DNA from: Caldithrix sp. | GTDB taxonomy: Bacteria; Zhuqueibacterota; Zhuqueibacteria; Oceanimicrobiales; Oceanimicrobiaceae | Assembly (NCBI GenBank): GCA_004357015.1 | Contig: SMXE01000070.1 | Coordinates: 1 to 7,570 of the forward strand | Direction of reading: 5' to 3' | Length of the DNA stretch: 7,570 bases | Shown: positions 1-7,072 of the stretch, piece by piece | Layout of the letters: each line of letters opens with the position of its first letter | Numbering within the stretch: position 1 is the stretch's first letter | Notes under the pieces: model-generated | The model's input: only the letters and a program-made list of their open reading frames with translations | The model's database searches: none | Told to the model about the DNA's origin: nothing | Position numbers and translations under genes: made by a program

Positions 1-1
1 C

Positions 2-772
2 ACCTACCTGGCAGACAAGCTGGGCGTGGATCTCGGCGACAAGGTTCAGGTGCTGAGCCCGAGCGGTATTTCGCCGCTGCTCACCTCGATTCCGCACCTC
101 CGCACATTCACTGTGACCGGTTTTTTTGAGACCGGGATTTACGAATTTGATGACGTTTTTGCCTACGTCTCCATCAAAGAAGCGCAGCGGCTTTTTGAGT
201 TGAAGGATCGGGTAACCGGCCTGGAAATCAAACTCGATGATCTGAACAATGCAGACGCCGTGGCGGCAGAAATCCGGGGCATTCTTGGCTATCCGTACGC
301 AGCTGTTACCTGGTTTCAGATGAACAAGAACCTGTTCTCCTGGATGCAGTTTGAAAAATGGGGCATGTTTATCATCCTCAGCCTGATTATTACTGTGGCT
401 GCCTTCAATATTGTCAGCACACTCATCATGATTGTCTTGGAAAAAACGAAAGAGATTGGTATCTTGAAATCAATGGGCGCCGATGAATCCGGGATTAGAA
501 AAATCTTTATTTTTGAGGGATTGCTTGGCGGGGTAGTGGGTACGGTGCTCGGCTGCGTGATTGGCTTCGTTGTCTGCTGGCTGCAGTTGAAGTATGAGTT
601 TATTTCCTTACCGCCTGATGTCTATATCATCAGCGCTTTGCCCGTTTTGATGAAAGGACTCGACTTTTTTCTTATCGCCACTGTGGCGATTCTACTATGC
701 TATTTGGCAACTGTGTACCCGGCCCGGAAAGCAGCGAAACTTGAGCCTGTCGAAGCGATTCGCTATGAGTAA
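2..772 (+). CDS. lolC/E: Lipoprotein-releasing ABC transporter permease, LolC/LolE family (5' end outside window)
   Basis: Inner-membrane permease that, with LolD, extracts lipoproteins from the inner membrane and passes them to the periplasmic carrier. The frame is open from the first bases, so the start lies upstream; the GTG at 26 is an internal Val. The 256 visible residues hold the end of the MacB-like periplasmic domain (about 1-118), then three membrane segments of an FtsX domain at about 120-146, 167-195 and 219-239. Between the first two is the conserved cytoplasmic turn EKTKEIGILKSMGA, and the C-terminus ends in YPARKAAKLEPVEAIRYE, both hallmarks of this family. The LPPDVYIISALPV stretch favours LolC/E over MacB. 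The stop is 2 nt before lolD. Whether this is LolC, LolE or a single LolF-like permease cannot be told without the upstream genes. Confidence 0.93.
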   Translation, partial: TYLADKLGVDLGDKVQVLSPSGISPLLTSIPHLRTFTVTGFFETGIYEFDDVFAYVSIKEAQRLFELKDRVTGLEIKLDDLNNADAVAAEIRGILGYPYAAVTWFQMNKNLFSWMQFEKWGMFIILSLIITVAAFNIVSTLIMIVLEKTKEIGILKSMGADESGIRKIFIFEGLLGGVVGTVLGCVIGFVVCWLQLKYEFISLPPDVYIISALPVLMKGLDFFLIATVAILLCYLATVYPARKAAKLEPVEAIRYE

Positions 773-774
773 CC

Positions 775-1479
775 ATGGGTAGCAATCGCATCATTCTGCG
801 TGCGCGCAACGTGCACAAGGTTTTTCAGCTTGGCAAAAACAAAGTGCATGTGCTGAAGGGCGTAGACCTGGAAGTGACGGAAGGGCAGATTGTTGCTGTC
901 ACGGGCCCGTCCGGAGTGGGGAAGAGCACGCTGCTTCATATTCTGGGAACGCTGGATCGTCCCAGCAGGGGAACAATAGAAATTGATGATACCAACGTAT
1001 TTGAGTTTGACGAGAAACGCCTTGCTCGTTTTCGCAACCGGACCATCGGGTTCGTGTTCCAGTTTCATCATTTGCTGCCGGAATTCACAGCGCTTGAAAA
1101 CGTGATGATGCCGGGCCTGATCGGCGGCCAAACGCAGGATGAACTGGTCAATCGGGCGCAGGCGCTGTTGCACGAAGTGGGATTGTCTCACCGCCTGGGC
1201 CATCGTCCCGGTGAGCTTTCCGGGGGAGAAATGCAGAGAGTGGCGGTGGCCCGCGCCTTAATGCTGGATCCGAAACTTGTGCTCGCAGATGAGCCTTCCG
1301 GCAATCTGGATCAGGCCACGAGTCAGTTACTGCACGAACTGCTCTGGAACTTAAGCCGGAAGCATAACCGCACGTTTATTATCGTGACTCATAACAGGGA
1401 GTTGGCTGAAGAAGCGGACAAGGTCATCGAGATTTCGGATGGCCGTATCATCAAAGAACAGTTAAATCAAATAGTGTAA
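775..1479 (+). CDS. lolD: Lipoprotein-releasing ABC transporter ATP-binding protein LolD
   Basis: Cytoplasmic ATPase that powers the adjacent permease. At 234 residues it has normal LolD length and every ABC motif: Walker A GPSGVGKST (44-52), Q-loop Gln96 in FVFQFHHLLPEFTALENV, signature LSGGEMQRVAVARAL (148-162), Walker B LVLADEPSGNLD with catalytic Glu173, and the switch His206 in IIVTH. The FHHLLPEFTALENV run is typical of the LolD/MacB/FtsE class, and pairing with a LolC/E permease fixes the assignment. The ATG follows the permease stop after 2 nt without a convincing Shine-Dalgarno, which suggests translational coupling. The next gene, mcsA, begins 1 nt after the stop. No unusual residues were seen. 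Confidence 0.95.
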   Translation: MGSNRIILRARNVHKVFQLGKNKVHVLKGVDLEVTEGQIVAVTGPSGVGKSTLLHILGTLDRPSRGTIEIDDTNVFEFDEKRLARFRNRTIGFVFQFHHLLPEFTALENVMMPGLIGGQTQDELVNRAQALLHEVGLSHRLGHRPGELSGGEMQRVAVARALMLDPKLVLADEPSGNLDQATSQLLHELLWNLSRKHNRTFIIVTHNRELAEEADKVIEISDGRIIKEQLNQIV

Positions 1480-1480
1480 T

Positions 1481-2008
1481 ATGCTGTGCCAACTCTGTGA
1501 AAAAAATCCGGCTACCATCAAAATCGCGCACGTGATCAAGCAGAAGAAAATCGAAATCAACCTGTGCCATGCTTGCGCCGAGGCCAAAGGCGTTGACAAT
1601 CCGATGGTGACATTGCCGCAAATATTCGGCAACTTTATCTCCGAACTACTCGGCGATGACTTGTTTTCGAAGGCAATTGAGAAAACCGGGGAAAAATGTG
1701 AGTGCTGCGGCTCAACCTGGAATTCGTTTGAGAAAACCGGAATGTTCGGGTGCGATATTTGCTACCAAACCTTTGAACACGATTTGAATTTCACCCTGAG
1801 ACGAATTCACGGCAGCAACAAACACATTGGCAACAGGCCAAAATCGCAGCGGCGCATCATAGATGCGACGGAATTGGAGAGGATCAGGCGCAATCTACAA
1901 AAGGCAATTCTGGACGAAAATTTTGAACGGGCGGCAGAACTCAGAGACATCCTCAAAGATGCAAGGGCGGAACCGGAAGAATCACAAAACGACGGAATCC
2001 TACGATGA
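1481..2008 (+). CDS. mcsA: McsA-like zinc-finger/UVR adaptor protein
   Basis: McsA is the activator of the arginine kinase McsB in Firmicutes and links it to ClpC. This 175-residue protein has the full family plan: an N-terminal MLCQLC finger (Cys3/Cys6 with Cys29/Cys32), a second finger (Cys73/Cys76 with Cys91/Cys94, in KCECCG and FGCDICYQTF), a basic linker, and a C-terminal UVR motif at about 138-160 containing ENFERAAELRD. The start is secure because the first cysteine pair begins at residue 3, as in known McsA. The gene starts 1 nt after lolD and overlaps mcsB by 4 nt. The extra Cys75 is probably incidental. Many databases would call it a UvrB/UvrC motif-containing protein; the neighbouring mcsB and clpC make McsA the better name. 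Confidence 0.92.
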   Translation: MLCQLCEKNPATIKIAHVIKQKKIEINLCHACAEAKGVDNPMVTLPQIFGNFISELLGDDLFSKAIEKTGEKCECCGSTWNSFEKTGMFGCDICYQTFEHDLNFTLRRIHGSNKHIGNRPKSQRRIIDATELERIRRNLQKAILDENFERAAELRDILKDARAEPEESQNDGILR

Positions 2009-3120
2009 GCGGAATTCAGCCACAATGTGAGGGAAATGGCCCATCTGCGGTTGAAGCATCAGGAAGTGACATTGATGATTTCCTGTGGAATTTTGGCAGC
2101 TGGTTGACCGATGAGGATGAGTACTCGGACATAATTATTTCTACACGTATCCGGCTTGCCCGCAACCTCAAAGGGTATCGTTTCCCGAACCGTGCATCAA
2201 ATGCTGAACTGCGTGAAGTTCTGCAGCAAGTAAGGCGCACGTGTCAGGAGTGTGAGAGCCTGAAGAACGGAACTTATGTCGACATTGAGAAACTCTCGGA
2301 GTGGGATTGCAAGTATTTTGTCGAACGCAGGTTGGCGAGTCCGCAGTTGATCGAGAATGCCTACCCATCGCTGCTGATCATTGCCAGCCGTGAGAGCTTG
2401 AGCATCATGGTGAATGAGGAGGACCATCTGAGGATCCAATGTCTGGAAGCGGGCTTCCGCATTGATAGGGCATGGGAGAAAATAAGTCAAGTGGACGATG
2501 AACTGGAAGAAGGTTTGACATTCAGTTATTCCGACAGGTTTGGCTACTTGACAGCGTGCCCCACCAATCTCGGTACAGGTTTGCGTGTTTCGATTTTTGT
2601 TCATCTGCCGGCGCTGTCTTTCAGGAGTGAGACGCAGTCGGTGATTCAGCAACTTCCGACGTCGGAAATCGCGGTGCGTGGTTTTTATGGCGAGGGAACG
2701 GAATCAATCGGCAATGTTTTTCAAATTTCAAATCAGTTGACTCTGGGACGTACTGAGAAGAGCGTGGTTGAGCGGCTGCGGTGGACAGCAAACAAACTTG
2801 TGGAATTGGAAAGGGAGGCAAGAGCCAGGTTGCTCAAGGAAAAAGAGACGAAAGTGGAAGACGCTGTTTTTCGCGCGCTGGGCGTCTTGCGGCACGCACG
2901 AATCATGAGTTCGCTCGAGGCGATGGATTTGTTGTCGTTGTTGCGACTGGGGTTGGAACTTGGCATGATTTCAGACATTAGCAGAGTGGCTATCAATCAA
3001 CTCATGGTTCTTATTCAGCCGGCTCACCTGCAAAAGATTTATTCTAAGGGCTTGGATGCCGATGAAAGAGATATAGTTCGGGCGGAATTTATTCGTCAGA
3101 ACCTGTGGATGGAAAACTAA
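2005..3120 (+). CDS. mcsB: Protein-arginine kinase McsB
   Basis: Phosphagen-kinase-fold enzyme that transfers phosphate from ATP to arginine side chains of proteins, marking them for ClpC-ClpP. Visible motifs: STRIRLARN (46-54), NEEDH (137-141), catalytic Cys185 in TACPTNLGTGLR, the ATP-binding region GFYGEGTESIGNVFQISNQ (226-244), and RDIVRA at 355-360, which matches the RDxxRA phosphoarginine pocket described for Bacillus McsB. This argues for a protein kinase rather than a free-arginine or creatine kinase. It has 371 residues, slightly longer than Bacillus McsB, mostly from an acidic N-terminal extension before residue 40. The ATG overlaps the mcsA stop (ATGA), with a weak GGAA 9 nt upstream. 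Its targets cannot be inferred here. Confidence 0.96.
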   Translation: MSGIQPQCEGNGPSAVEASGSDIDDFLWNFGSWLTDEDEYSDIIISTRIRLARNLKGYRFPNRASNAELREVLQQVRRTCQECESLKNGTYVDIEKLSEWDCKYFVERRLASPQLIENAYPSLLIIASRESLSIMVNEEDHLRIQCLEAGFRIDRAWEKISQVDDELEEGLTFSYSDRFGYLTACPTNLGTGLRVSIFVHLPALSFRSETQSVIQQLPTSEIAVRGFYGEGTESIGNVFQISNQLTLGRTEKSVVERLRWTANKLVELEREARARLLKEKETKVEDAVFRALGVLRHARIMSSLEAMDLLSLLRLGLELGMISDISRVAINQLMVLIQPAHLQKIYSKGLDADERDIVRAEFIRQNLWMEN

Positions 3121-3141
3121 TTGGAAGCATCGCCTGAAATT

Positions 3142-3188
3142 AGTCGTTGAATAAATAGAGCAGTCGTAGATAAATCAAACGGAGTCAC
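3142..3188 (+). repeat. Phased AGTC-containing short repeats before clpC
   Basis: In the 72-nt mcsB-clpC gap, AGTCGTTGAATAAAT (3142-3156) is repeated as AGTCGTAGATAAAT (3162-3175), with one base missing and one mismatch. A weaker third copy starts with AGTC at 3183 and includes part of the ribosome binding site. The copies start 20 and 21 nt apart, about two helical turns, so they would face the same side of the DNA. This could be an operator for clpC, but it does not match the GGTCAAA half-sites of CtsR. It may also be chance in a short AT-rich gap. Confidence 0.35.
3181..3184 (+). promoter_or_regulatory. Ribosome binding site of clpC
   Basis: GGAG lies 8 nt before the clpC ATG at 3193 and decides that start. 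It is the clearest Shine-Dalgarno in the window; the coupled genes upstream and the OLD-like gene downstream lack a comparable one. This fits clpC being translated independently after the 72-nt gap. Confidence 0.7.
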
Positions 3189-3192
3189 GAAG

Positions 3193-5688
3193 ATGAAAAA
3201 CAATTTCTCTAGTCGAGTCCAAATGGTAATTCAGTTTTCCAGAGAAGAAGCGCTTAGACTAGGCCATGATTATATCGGGACCGAACATCTTTTGTTGGGC
3301 TTAATTCGAGAAGGCGAAGGCATCGCTGTCGAGATCTTAAGAAATCTGGGATGCGATTTGGATGAGATCAAACGCTCCGTGGAAGATTCGGTCAAGCCGT
3401 CGGGTGAAACCATGACGATTGGCAATATCCCGTTTACCAAACGTGCCGAGAAAATTCTGAAAATGGCTTACGTTGAAGCCGAGAAATATAAGTCGGACAT
3501 TATTGGAACAGAGCACCTGCTGCTGGCGCTGGTGAAAGAGAAGGATGGCGTTGCGGCGCAAGTGCTTTTCAGTTTCGACGTGACTTATGATACCGTTCGG
3601 GAAGAGCTCGAGAATATTCTGCGTGGCGCCCCGAGCAGCAGAGAGTCTGTATCGCAACAAAAATCCAAAACCCCGGCTCTGGACCATTTTGGCCGTGACC
3701 TGACAGAACTGGCACGCAAAGGCGAACTCGACCCGATCATCGGCCGAGACAATGAGATTCAGCGGGTAGCGCAAGTGCTGAGCCGTCGGAAGAAAAACAA
3801 CCCGGTGTTGATCGGCGAACCTGGCGTTGGCAAAACTGCCATTGCCGAGGGAATTGCCGTGCGAATCATCGAGAGGAAGGTGCCGCGGATTCTGCACAAT
3901 AAACGTGTCGTGACTCTGGACCTAGGTGCCGTCGTAGCGGGGACCAAGTACCGGGGACAGTTCGAAGAGCGAATGAAGGCTATCATGAACGAGCTGCAGC
4001 GGGCGAAGGACGTAATTTTATTTATCGACGAGCTGCATACCATCGTTGGCGCTGGCGGCGCGTCCGGTTCGCTTGACGCCTCCAACATGTTTAAACCTGC
4101 ACTGGCCAGAGGCGAGTTGCAGTGCATCGGTGCCACCACGCTGGATGAGTACCGCCAGCATATCGAGAAGGACGGAGCGCTGGAGCGCCGCTTCCAGAAG
4201 ATAATGGTTGAGCCGCCTTCACCAGAGGAAACGCTTTTAATTCTGCAGGGCTTGCAGGAAAGATACGAGGAGCATCACAAGGTGCGGTTTGATGACGATG
4301 CCATAAAGGCTACCGTCAAGCTATCGGTACGCTACATTTCCGACCGTTATTTGCCAGACAAAGCAATCGATGTGCTGGACGAAACGGGGGCGCGCGTTCA
4401 CCTGGCGAACATCGTAGTTCCTAAAGAAATCACCGACTTTGAAGAGCAAATCAAAACAGTACGGCAAGAGAAGGATACTGTCATAAAGGAGCAGGAGTTT
4501 GAGCGGGCGGCCGTATTGCGTGATCAAGAGAAGCGCCTCAACAGAAAACTCGAGGCTGCCAAGCGCCGCTGGAAAGATACGGAGGATGAGTTCCTTGCAA
4601 CTGTGTCCGAAGATGACGTTGCCGAAGTGGTTGCGATGATGACCGGCATTCCGGTGCAGCGGGTTGCGAAATCCGAATCTGAAAAGATTCTCGAAATGGA
4701 GAGCGAGATCAGGAAGTGGATCGTTGGTCAGGACGACGCCGTTCACCTTTTGTGCAAAGCCATTCGTCGAACGCGCGCCGGCTTGAAAGACCCGGACCGT
4801 CCCATCGGGTCGTTCATTTTTCTCGGCCCGACAGGCGTAGGGAAAACGCAGTTGCCCAAGGTGTTATCACGCTATTTATTTGAAGACGATCAAGCGCTCA
4901 TCCGCCTCGACATGTCGGAATACATGGAGAAGTTCTCTGTTTCACGCCTGACCGGCGCACCTCCGGGATACGTTGGCTACGAAGAGGGAGGACAGTTGAC
5001 CGAAAAAGTCCGGCGCCATCCGTACTCGGTAGTGCTATTCGATGAGATTGAAAAGGCGCACCCGGACGTTTTTAACATCTTGCTGCAGATTTTGGATGAC
5101 GGCCAATTGACCGACGGACTCGGGCGCAAAGTTGACTTCAAGAACACGATTCTGATCATGACCTCCAACCTCGGCGCTCGCGATATAAAGAAAGGTAGCG
5201 GCATCGGTTTTGGTTTCGATTCCGACACAGCCGACTACGATGGCATGAGCCGTCGAATCATGGAAGAGGTCAAACGCCTGTTCAATCCGGAATTTCTGAA
5301 CCGTGTTGACGAATCCGTTGTGTTTCATCCTTTGCACAAGGAGCATATGGTCCAGATTATCGATATCGTGATGGACGAAATGCTGAACAAGGTACAGGAT
5401 CGCGAGATCGATATACGGCTTAGCAAGGGCGCCAAGGAGTACCTGGCGGAGCAGGGTTTCGATCCGGTTTACGGTGCCCGGCCATTGAGGCGCACGATCC
5501 AGAAGCTTATCGAGGATCCGATCGCGGAAGAAATCCTGCGCGGCAAGTTCGGGGATGGCAGCCAGATTTCCGTTAAGAAAAAAGGGGACGCACTGGAATT
5601 TGTTGAGACCAGCCGAAAGAAAACGAGTCGGAAGGACAACAGGAATAATAACAAAGAGAAACCGAAGACCGAAGAAATCAAAAACTGA
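3193..5688 (+). CDS. clpC: ATP-dependent Clp protease ATP-binding subunit ClpC
   Basis: AAA+ unfoldase that threads substrates into the ClpP protease. It has 831 residues. Two Clp_N repeats (about 8-65 and 83-145) each contain GTEHLLL; Glu31 and Glu107 match the phosphoarginine-binding Glu32 and Glu106 of Bacillus ClpC. D1 has Walker A GEPGVGKT (208-215), pore loop KYRG (252-255), Walker B VILFIDE (274-280) and arginine fingers in LERRF. The short middle domain with a UVR motif (about 418-455) separates ClpC from ClpB. D2 has Walker A GPTGVGKT (545-552), pore loop GYVG (592-595), Walker B VVLFDEIE (613-620), and sensor 2 GARPLRR (761-767). An IGF at 671-673 suits the ClpP-docking loop. Oddities: QLPK after the D2 Walker A where ELAK is usual, and a lysine-rich tail after about 808. 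A terminator follows. Confidence 0.97.
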   Translation: MKNNFSSRVQMVIQFSREEALRLGHDYIGTEHLLLGLIREGEGIAVEILRNLGCDLDEIKRSVEDSVKPSGETMTIGNIPFTKRAEKILKMAYVEAEKYKSDIIGTEHLLLALVKEKDGVAAQVLFSFDVTYDTVREELENILRGAPSSRESVSQQKSKTPALDHFGRDLTELARKGELDPIIGRDNEIQRVAQVLSRRKKNNPVLIGEPGVGKTAIAEGIAVRIIERKVPRILHNKRVVTLDLGAVVAGTKYRGQFEERMKAIMNELQRAKDVILFIDELHTIVGAGGASGSLDASNMFKPALARGELQCIGATTLDEYRQHIEKDGALERRFQKIMVEPPSPEETLLILQGLQERYEEHHKVRFDDDAIKATVKLSVRYISDRYLPDKAIDVLDETGARVHLANIVVPKEITDFEEQIKTVRQEKDTVIKEQEFERAAVLRDQEKRLNRKLEAAKRRWKDTEDEFLATVSEDDVAEVVAMMTGIPVQRVAKSESEKILEMESEIRKWIVGQDDAVHLLCKAIRRTRAGLKDPDRPIGSFIFLGPTGVGKTQLPKVLSRYLFEDDQALIRLDMSEYMEKFSVSRLTGAPPGYVGYEEGGQLTEKVRRHPYSVVLFDEIEKAHPDVFNILLQILDDGQLTDGLGRKVDFKNTILIMTSNLGARDIKKGSGIGFGFDSDTADYDGMSRRIMEEVKRLFNPEFLNRVDESVVFHPLHKEHMVQIIDIVMDEMLNKVQDREIDIRLSKGAKEYLAEQGFDPVYGARPLRRTIQKLIEDPIAEEILRGKFGDGSQISVKKKGDALEFVETSRKKTSRKDNRNNNKEKPKTEEIKN

Positions 5689-5713
5689 TTCAGGTATTAA
5701 GTATAGATGCACA

Positions 5714-5749
5714 CCCGGGGGCAGGTTGTCCCCCCGGGGGTTCGTTTTT
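5714..5749 (+). terminator. Rho-independent terminator after clpC
   Basis: CCCGGGGG (5714-5721) pairs perfectly with CCCCCGGG (5731-5738), giving an 8-bp all-GC stem with a 9-nt loop. A T-rich run, TTCGTTTTT, follows at 5741-5749. It lies 25 nt after the clpC stop and would end the lol-mcs-clp transcript. The two G between stem and T-run make it slightly imperfect. Confidence 0.8.
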
Positions 5750-5905
5750 ATGGGATCAGAGTATTTGAAAGAGAAAATTGCCTCTGTTGTGAATAATTCA
5801 CTTGGTAATACTATAAAAGATTCTCTTGACTTGGTTTGTTTTCATTTTTATATTTATGCGCTTCAATCTGACTTTTTATCCGACGTAGCTATATATTCTT
5901 AACGT
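5750..5905 (+). other. AT-rich intergenic segment upstream of the OLD-like gene
   Basis: Of the 150 bases in 5751-5900, 46 are G or C (about 31%), clearly poorer than the flanking genes. It contains the promoter candidate at 5826-5854. An open frame from ATG 5750 to TAA 5900-5902 would give 50 residues (MGSEYLKEKIASVV...), in the same frame as the following gene. It has no ribosome binding site, its ATG touches the terminator T-run, and I do not recognise the product, so I do not call it a gene. The composition suggests imported DNA or a regulatory leader. Confidence 0.5.
5826..5854 (+). promoter_or_regulatory. Sigma-70-type promoter candidate for the OLD-like gene
   Basis: TTGACT (5826-5831) and TATATT (5849-5854) are separated by exactly 17 nt. 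This would start transcription near 5861, giving a leader of about 45 nt before the ATG at 5906. It sits after the clpC terminator, where a separate promoter is expected. In such AT-rich DNA chance matches are common, and some FCB-group bacteria use a different promoter consensus. A weaker alternative is TTGTGA (5787-5792) with TATAAA (5812-5817), spaced 19 nt. Confidence 0.45.
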
Positions 5906-7066
5906 ATGTTAATCTCAAAAGTACATGTCAAGGCATTCAAGTCGATCTTTGATTTGACGCTGCCAGTCGATCCGAAAGTGACTGTGATGATCGGCGCCAA
6001 CGAAAGCGGTAAAACCAACACGTTGCGCGCGGTTGAATCGTTTCGTGCTGGTGCCCCTTTCACCAGCGGTCAGACATGTCAATACTCAGATTATTACTAC
6101 CAGGGCAAGTGTCCTGAGGTCACGCTTGAGTTTTCGCATCTCTCGAGAGAGAATCGGCGGAATCTCGTTCATGCGTCCGAGGTTTTCAAAGATGTGGACA
6201 AGTTTTCAATCCTGAAGACGGGTCCGGAACTCTCCGACTATCATTTGCTGGTCAAAAATGAGGAGGTCGCGGTTTCAGACATGAAACGGCTTCTCGATAA
6301 CCTGCCAAAGCTTCTCTATTTCGATAGTATTGCGCTGATCAAGAATCGAGTGGATCTGAATACGCTTCTAAATGGAGACACGAGTCATCAGACAGAGCGA
6401 AATCTCCTCAAGATTGGCGGCCTGCAGAACAACTTCGAGTTAATTTTTGAAGATTCCACCCGTGGCCGCCGTGCCAGTGAAGAAGCGAGTCGGCTGATCA
6501 CGCAGCAAATTCGCCGAGTTTGGTCGCAGGAACCTACCATCGAGATCAAGCTCAACGTCAATGGCAAGATGCTTTATATCGATATTTCAGACGGCACCAC
6601 GGTCTACGACACGCCTGAGTCGCGCAGTCTGGGGTTTCGCTGGTATCTCTCTTTCTACATTAACTTCATTGCGAAGACGTTTGAAGCGAAAGCCAACGAG
6701 TTCTTCTTTTTGCTGGATGAGCCAGGCATTCATTTGCATCCGGCCGGCCAGAAGGATCTCACAAAAGTCATGGAAGACCTTGCCATCAAGAATCAGCTCG
6801 TTTACACGACGCACTCTCCGTTCATGATTAACCGGGAGTACCCGCAACGGGTACGATTGGTGAGCAAGGGCAGGGAGGGCACGAAAATCGACTCCCAGGC
6901 CTACCGTGAAAACTGGAAGCCTCTGCGCCGCTCCATCGGTCTGGTAATTGGGGATCTTTTCTTCTTCAACGATAGCAGCCTTATTCTGGAAGTCCCTTCG
7001 ACAAAGATTCCATTCATGAAACGCTTCCAGCTTTTCAAAGCCCACACTGGCAAAAACAACTCCTGA
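5906..7066 (+). CDS. OLD-family AAA ATPase lacking its TOPRIM domain
   Basis: ABC-type ATPase of the OLD (overcoming lysogenization defect) group, whose full-length members join this domain to a C-terminal TOPRIM nuclease and often act in phage defence. Visible: an SMC-like start (VHVKAFKSI), Walker A GANESGKT (30-37), a signature-like SRSLGFRWYLSFYINF (239-254), Walker B FFFLLDEPGIHLHP (266-279) with Glu272, and TTHSPFMI with His303 (301-308). The C-terminus reads DSSLILEVPSTKIPFMKRF, which resembles the first TOPRIM strand (usually LIVEGPSD) but with Gly and Asp lost, and ends about 25 residues later. At 386 residues it is well short of the roughly 550-700 of full OLD proteins. No TOPRIM continues in any plus frame before the next gene. 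No Shine-Dalgarno is visible. No Gabija-type helicase or other defence partner is nearby. It could be a decaying remnant or a working ATPase-only form. Confidence 0.85.
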   Translation: MLISKVHVKAFKSIFDLTLPVDPKVTVMIGANESGKTNTLRAVESFRAGAPFTSGQTCQYSDYYYQGKCPEVTLEFSHLSRENRRNLVHASEVFKDVDKFSILKTGPELSDYHLLVKNEEVAVSDMKRLLDNLPKLLYFDSIALIKNRVDLNTLLNGDTSHQTERNLLKIGGLQNNFELIFEDSTRGRRASEEASRLITQQIRRVWSQEPTIEIKLNVNGKMLYIDISDGTTVYDTPESRSLGFRWYLSFYINFIAKTFEAKANEFFFLLDEPGIHLHPAGQKDLTKVMEDLAIKNQLVYTTHSPFMINREYPQRVRLVSKGREGTKIDSQAYRENWKPLRRSIGLVIGDLFFFNDSSLILEVPSTKIPFMKRFQLFKAHTGKNNS

Positions 7067-7072
7067 GCAAGA

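Noticed and set aside
26..28. GTG as a start codon of the permease
   Set aside because: The frame is open upstream to the window edge and the protein would begin in the middle of the periplasmic domain; it is an internal valine.
763..1203. Long minus-strand open frame opposite lolD (also others opposite mcsB, clpC and the OLD-like gene, e.g. 3337-3897 and 5035-5712)
   Set aside because: Each lies antisense to a gene with clear motifs and shows no family features of its own; they are frame shadows.
3147..3176. Promoter for clpC: TTGAAT (3147-3152) with TAAATC (3171-3176), or TAGATA (3167-3172)
   Set aside because: The -10 matches are poor or the spacer is 14 nt, and the elements overlap the repeats; not strong enough to list.
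3121..3192. CtsR operator before clpC
   Set aside because: No tandem GGTCAAA-type heptads are present; the AGTC repeats differ in sequence and spacing.
5555..5902. Plus-strand open frame of 115 codons across the end of clpC and the terminator
   Set aside because: Its first 45 or so codons lie inside clpC in another frame and it reads through the terminator hairpin. Its product has no recognisable motif.
5906..7066. Gabija (GajA-GajB), PARIS or retron-linked OLD system
   Set aside because: The TOPRIM domain is missing and there is no helicase, AriB-like or reverse transcriptase gene beside it; the next gene is a peptidase.
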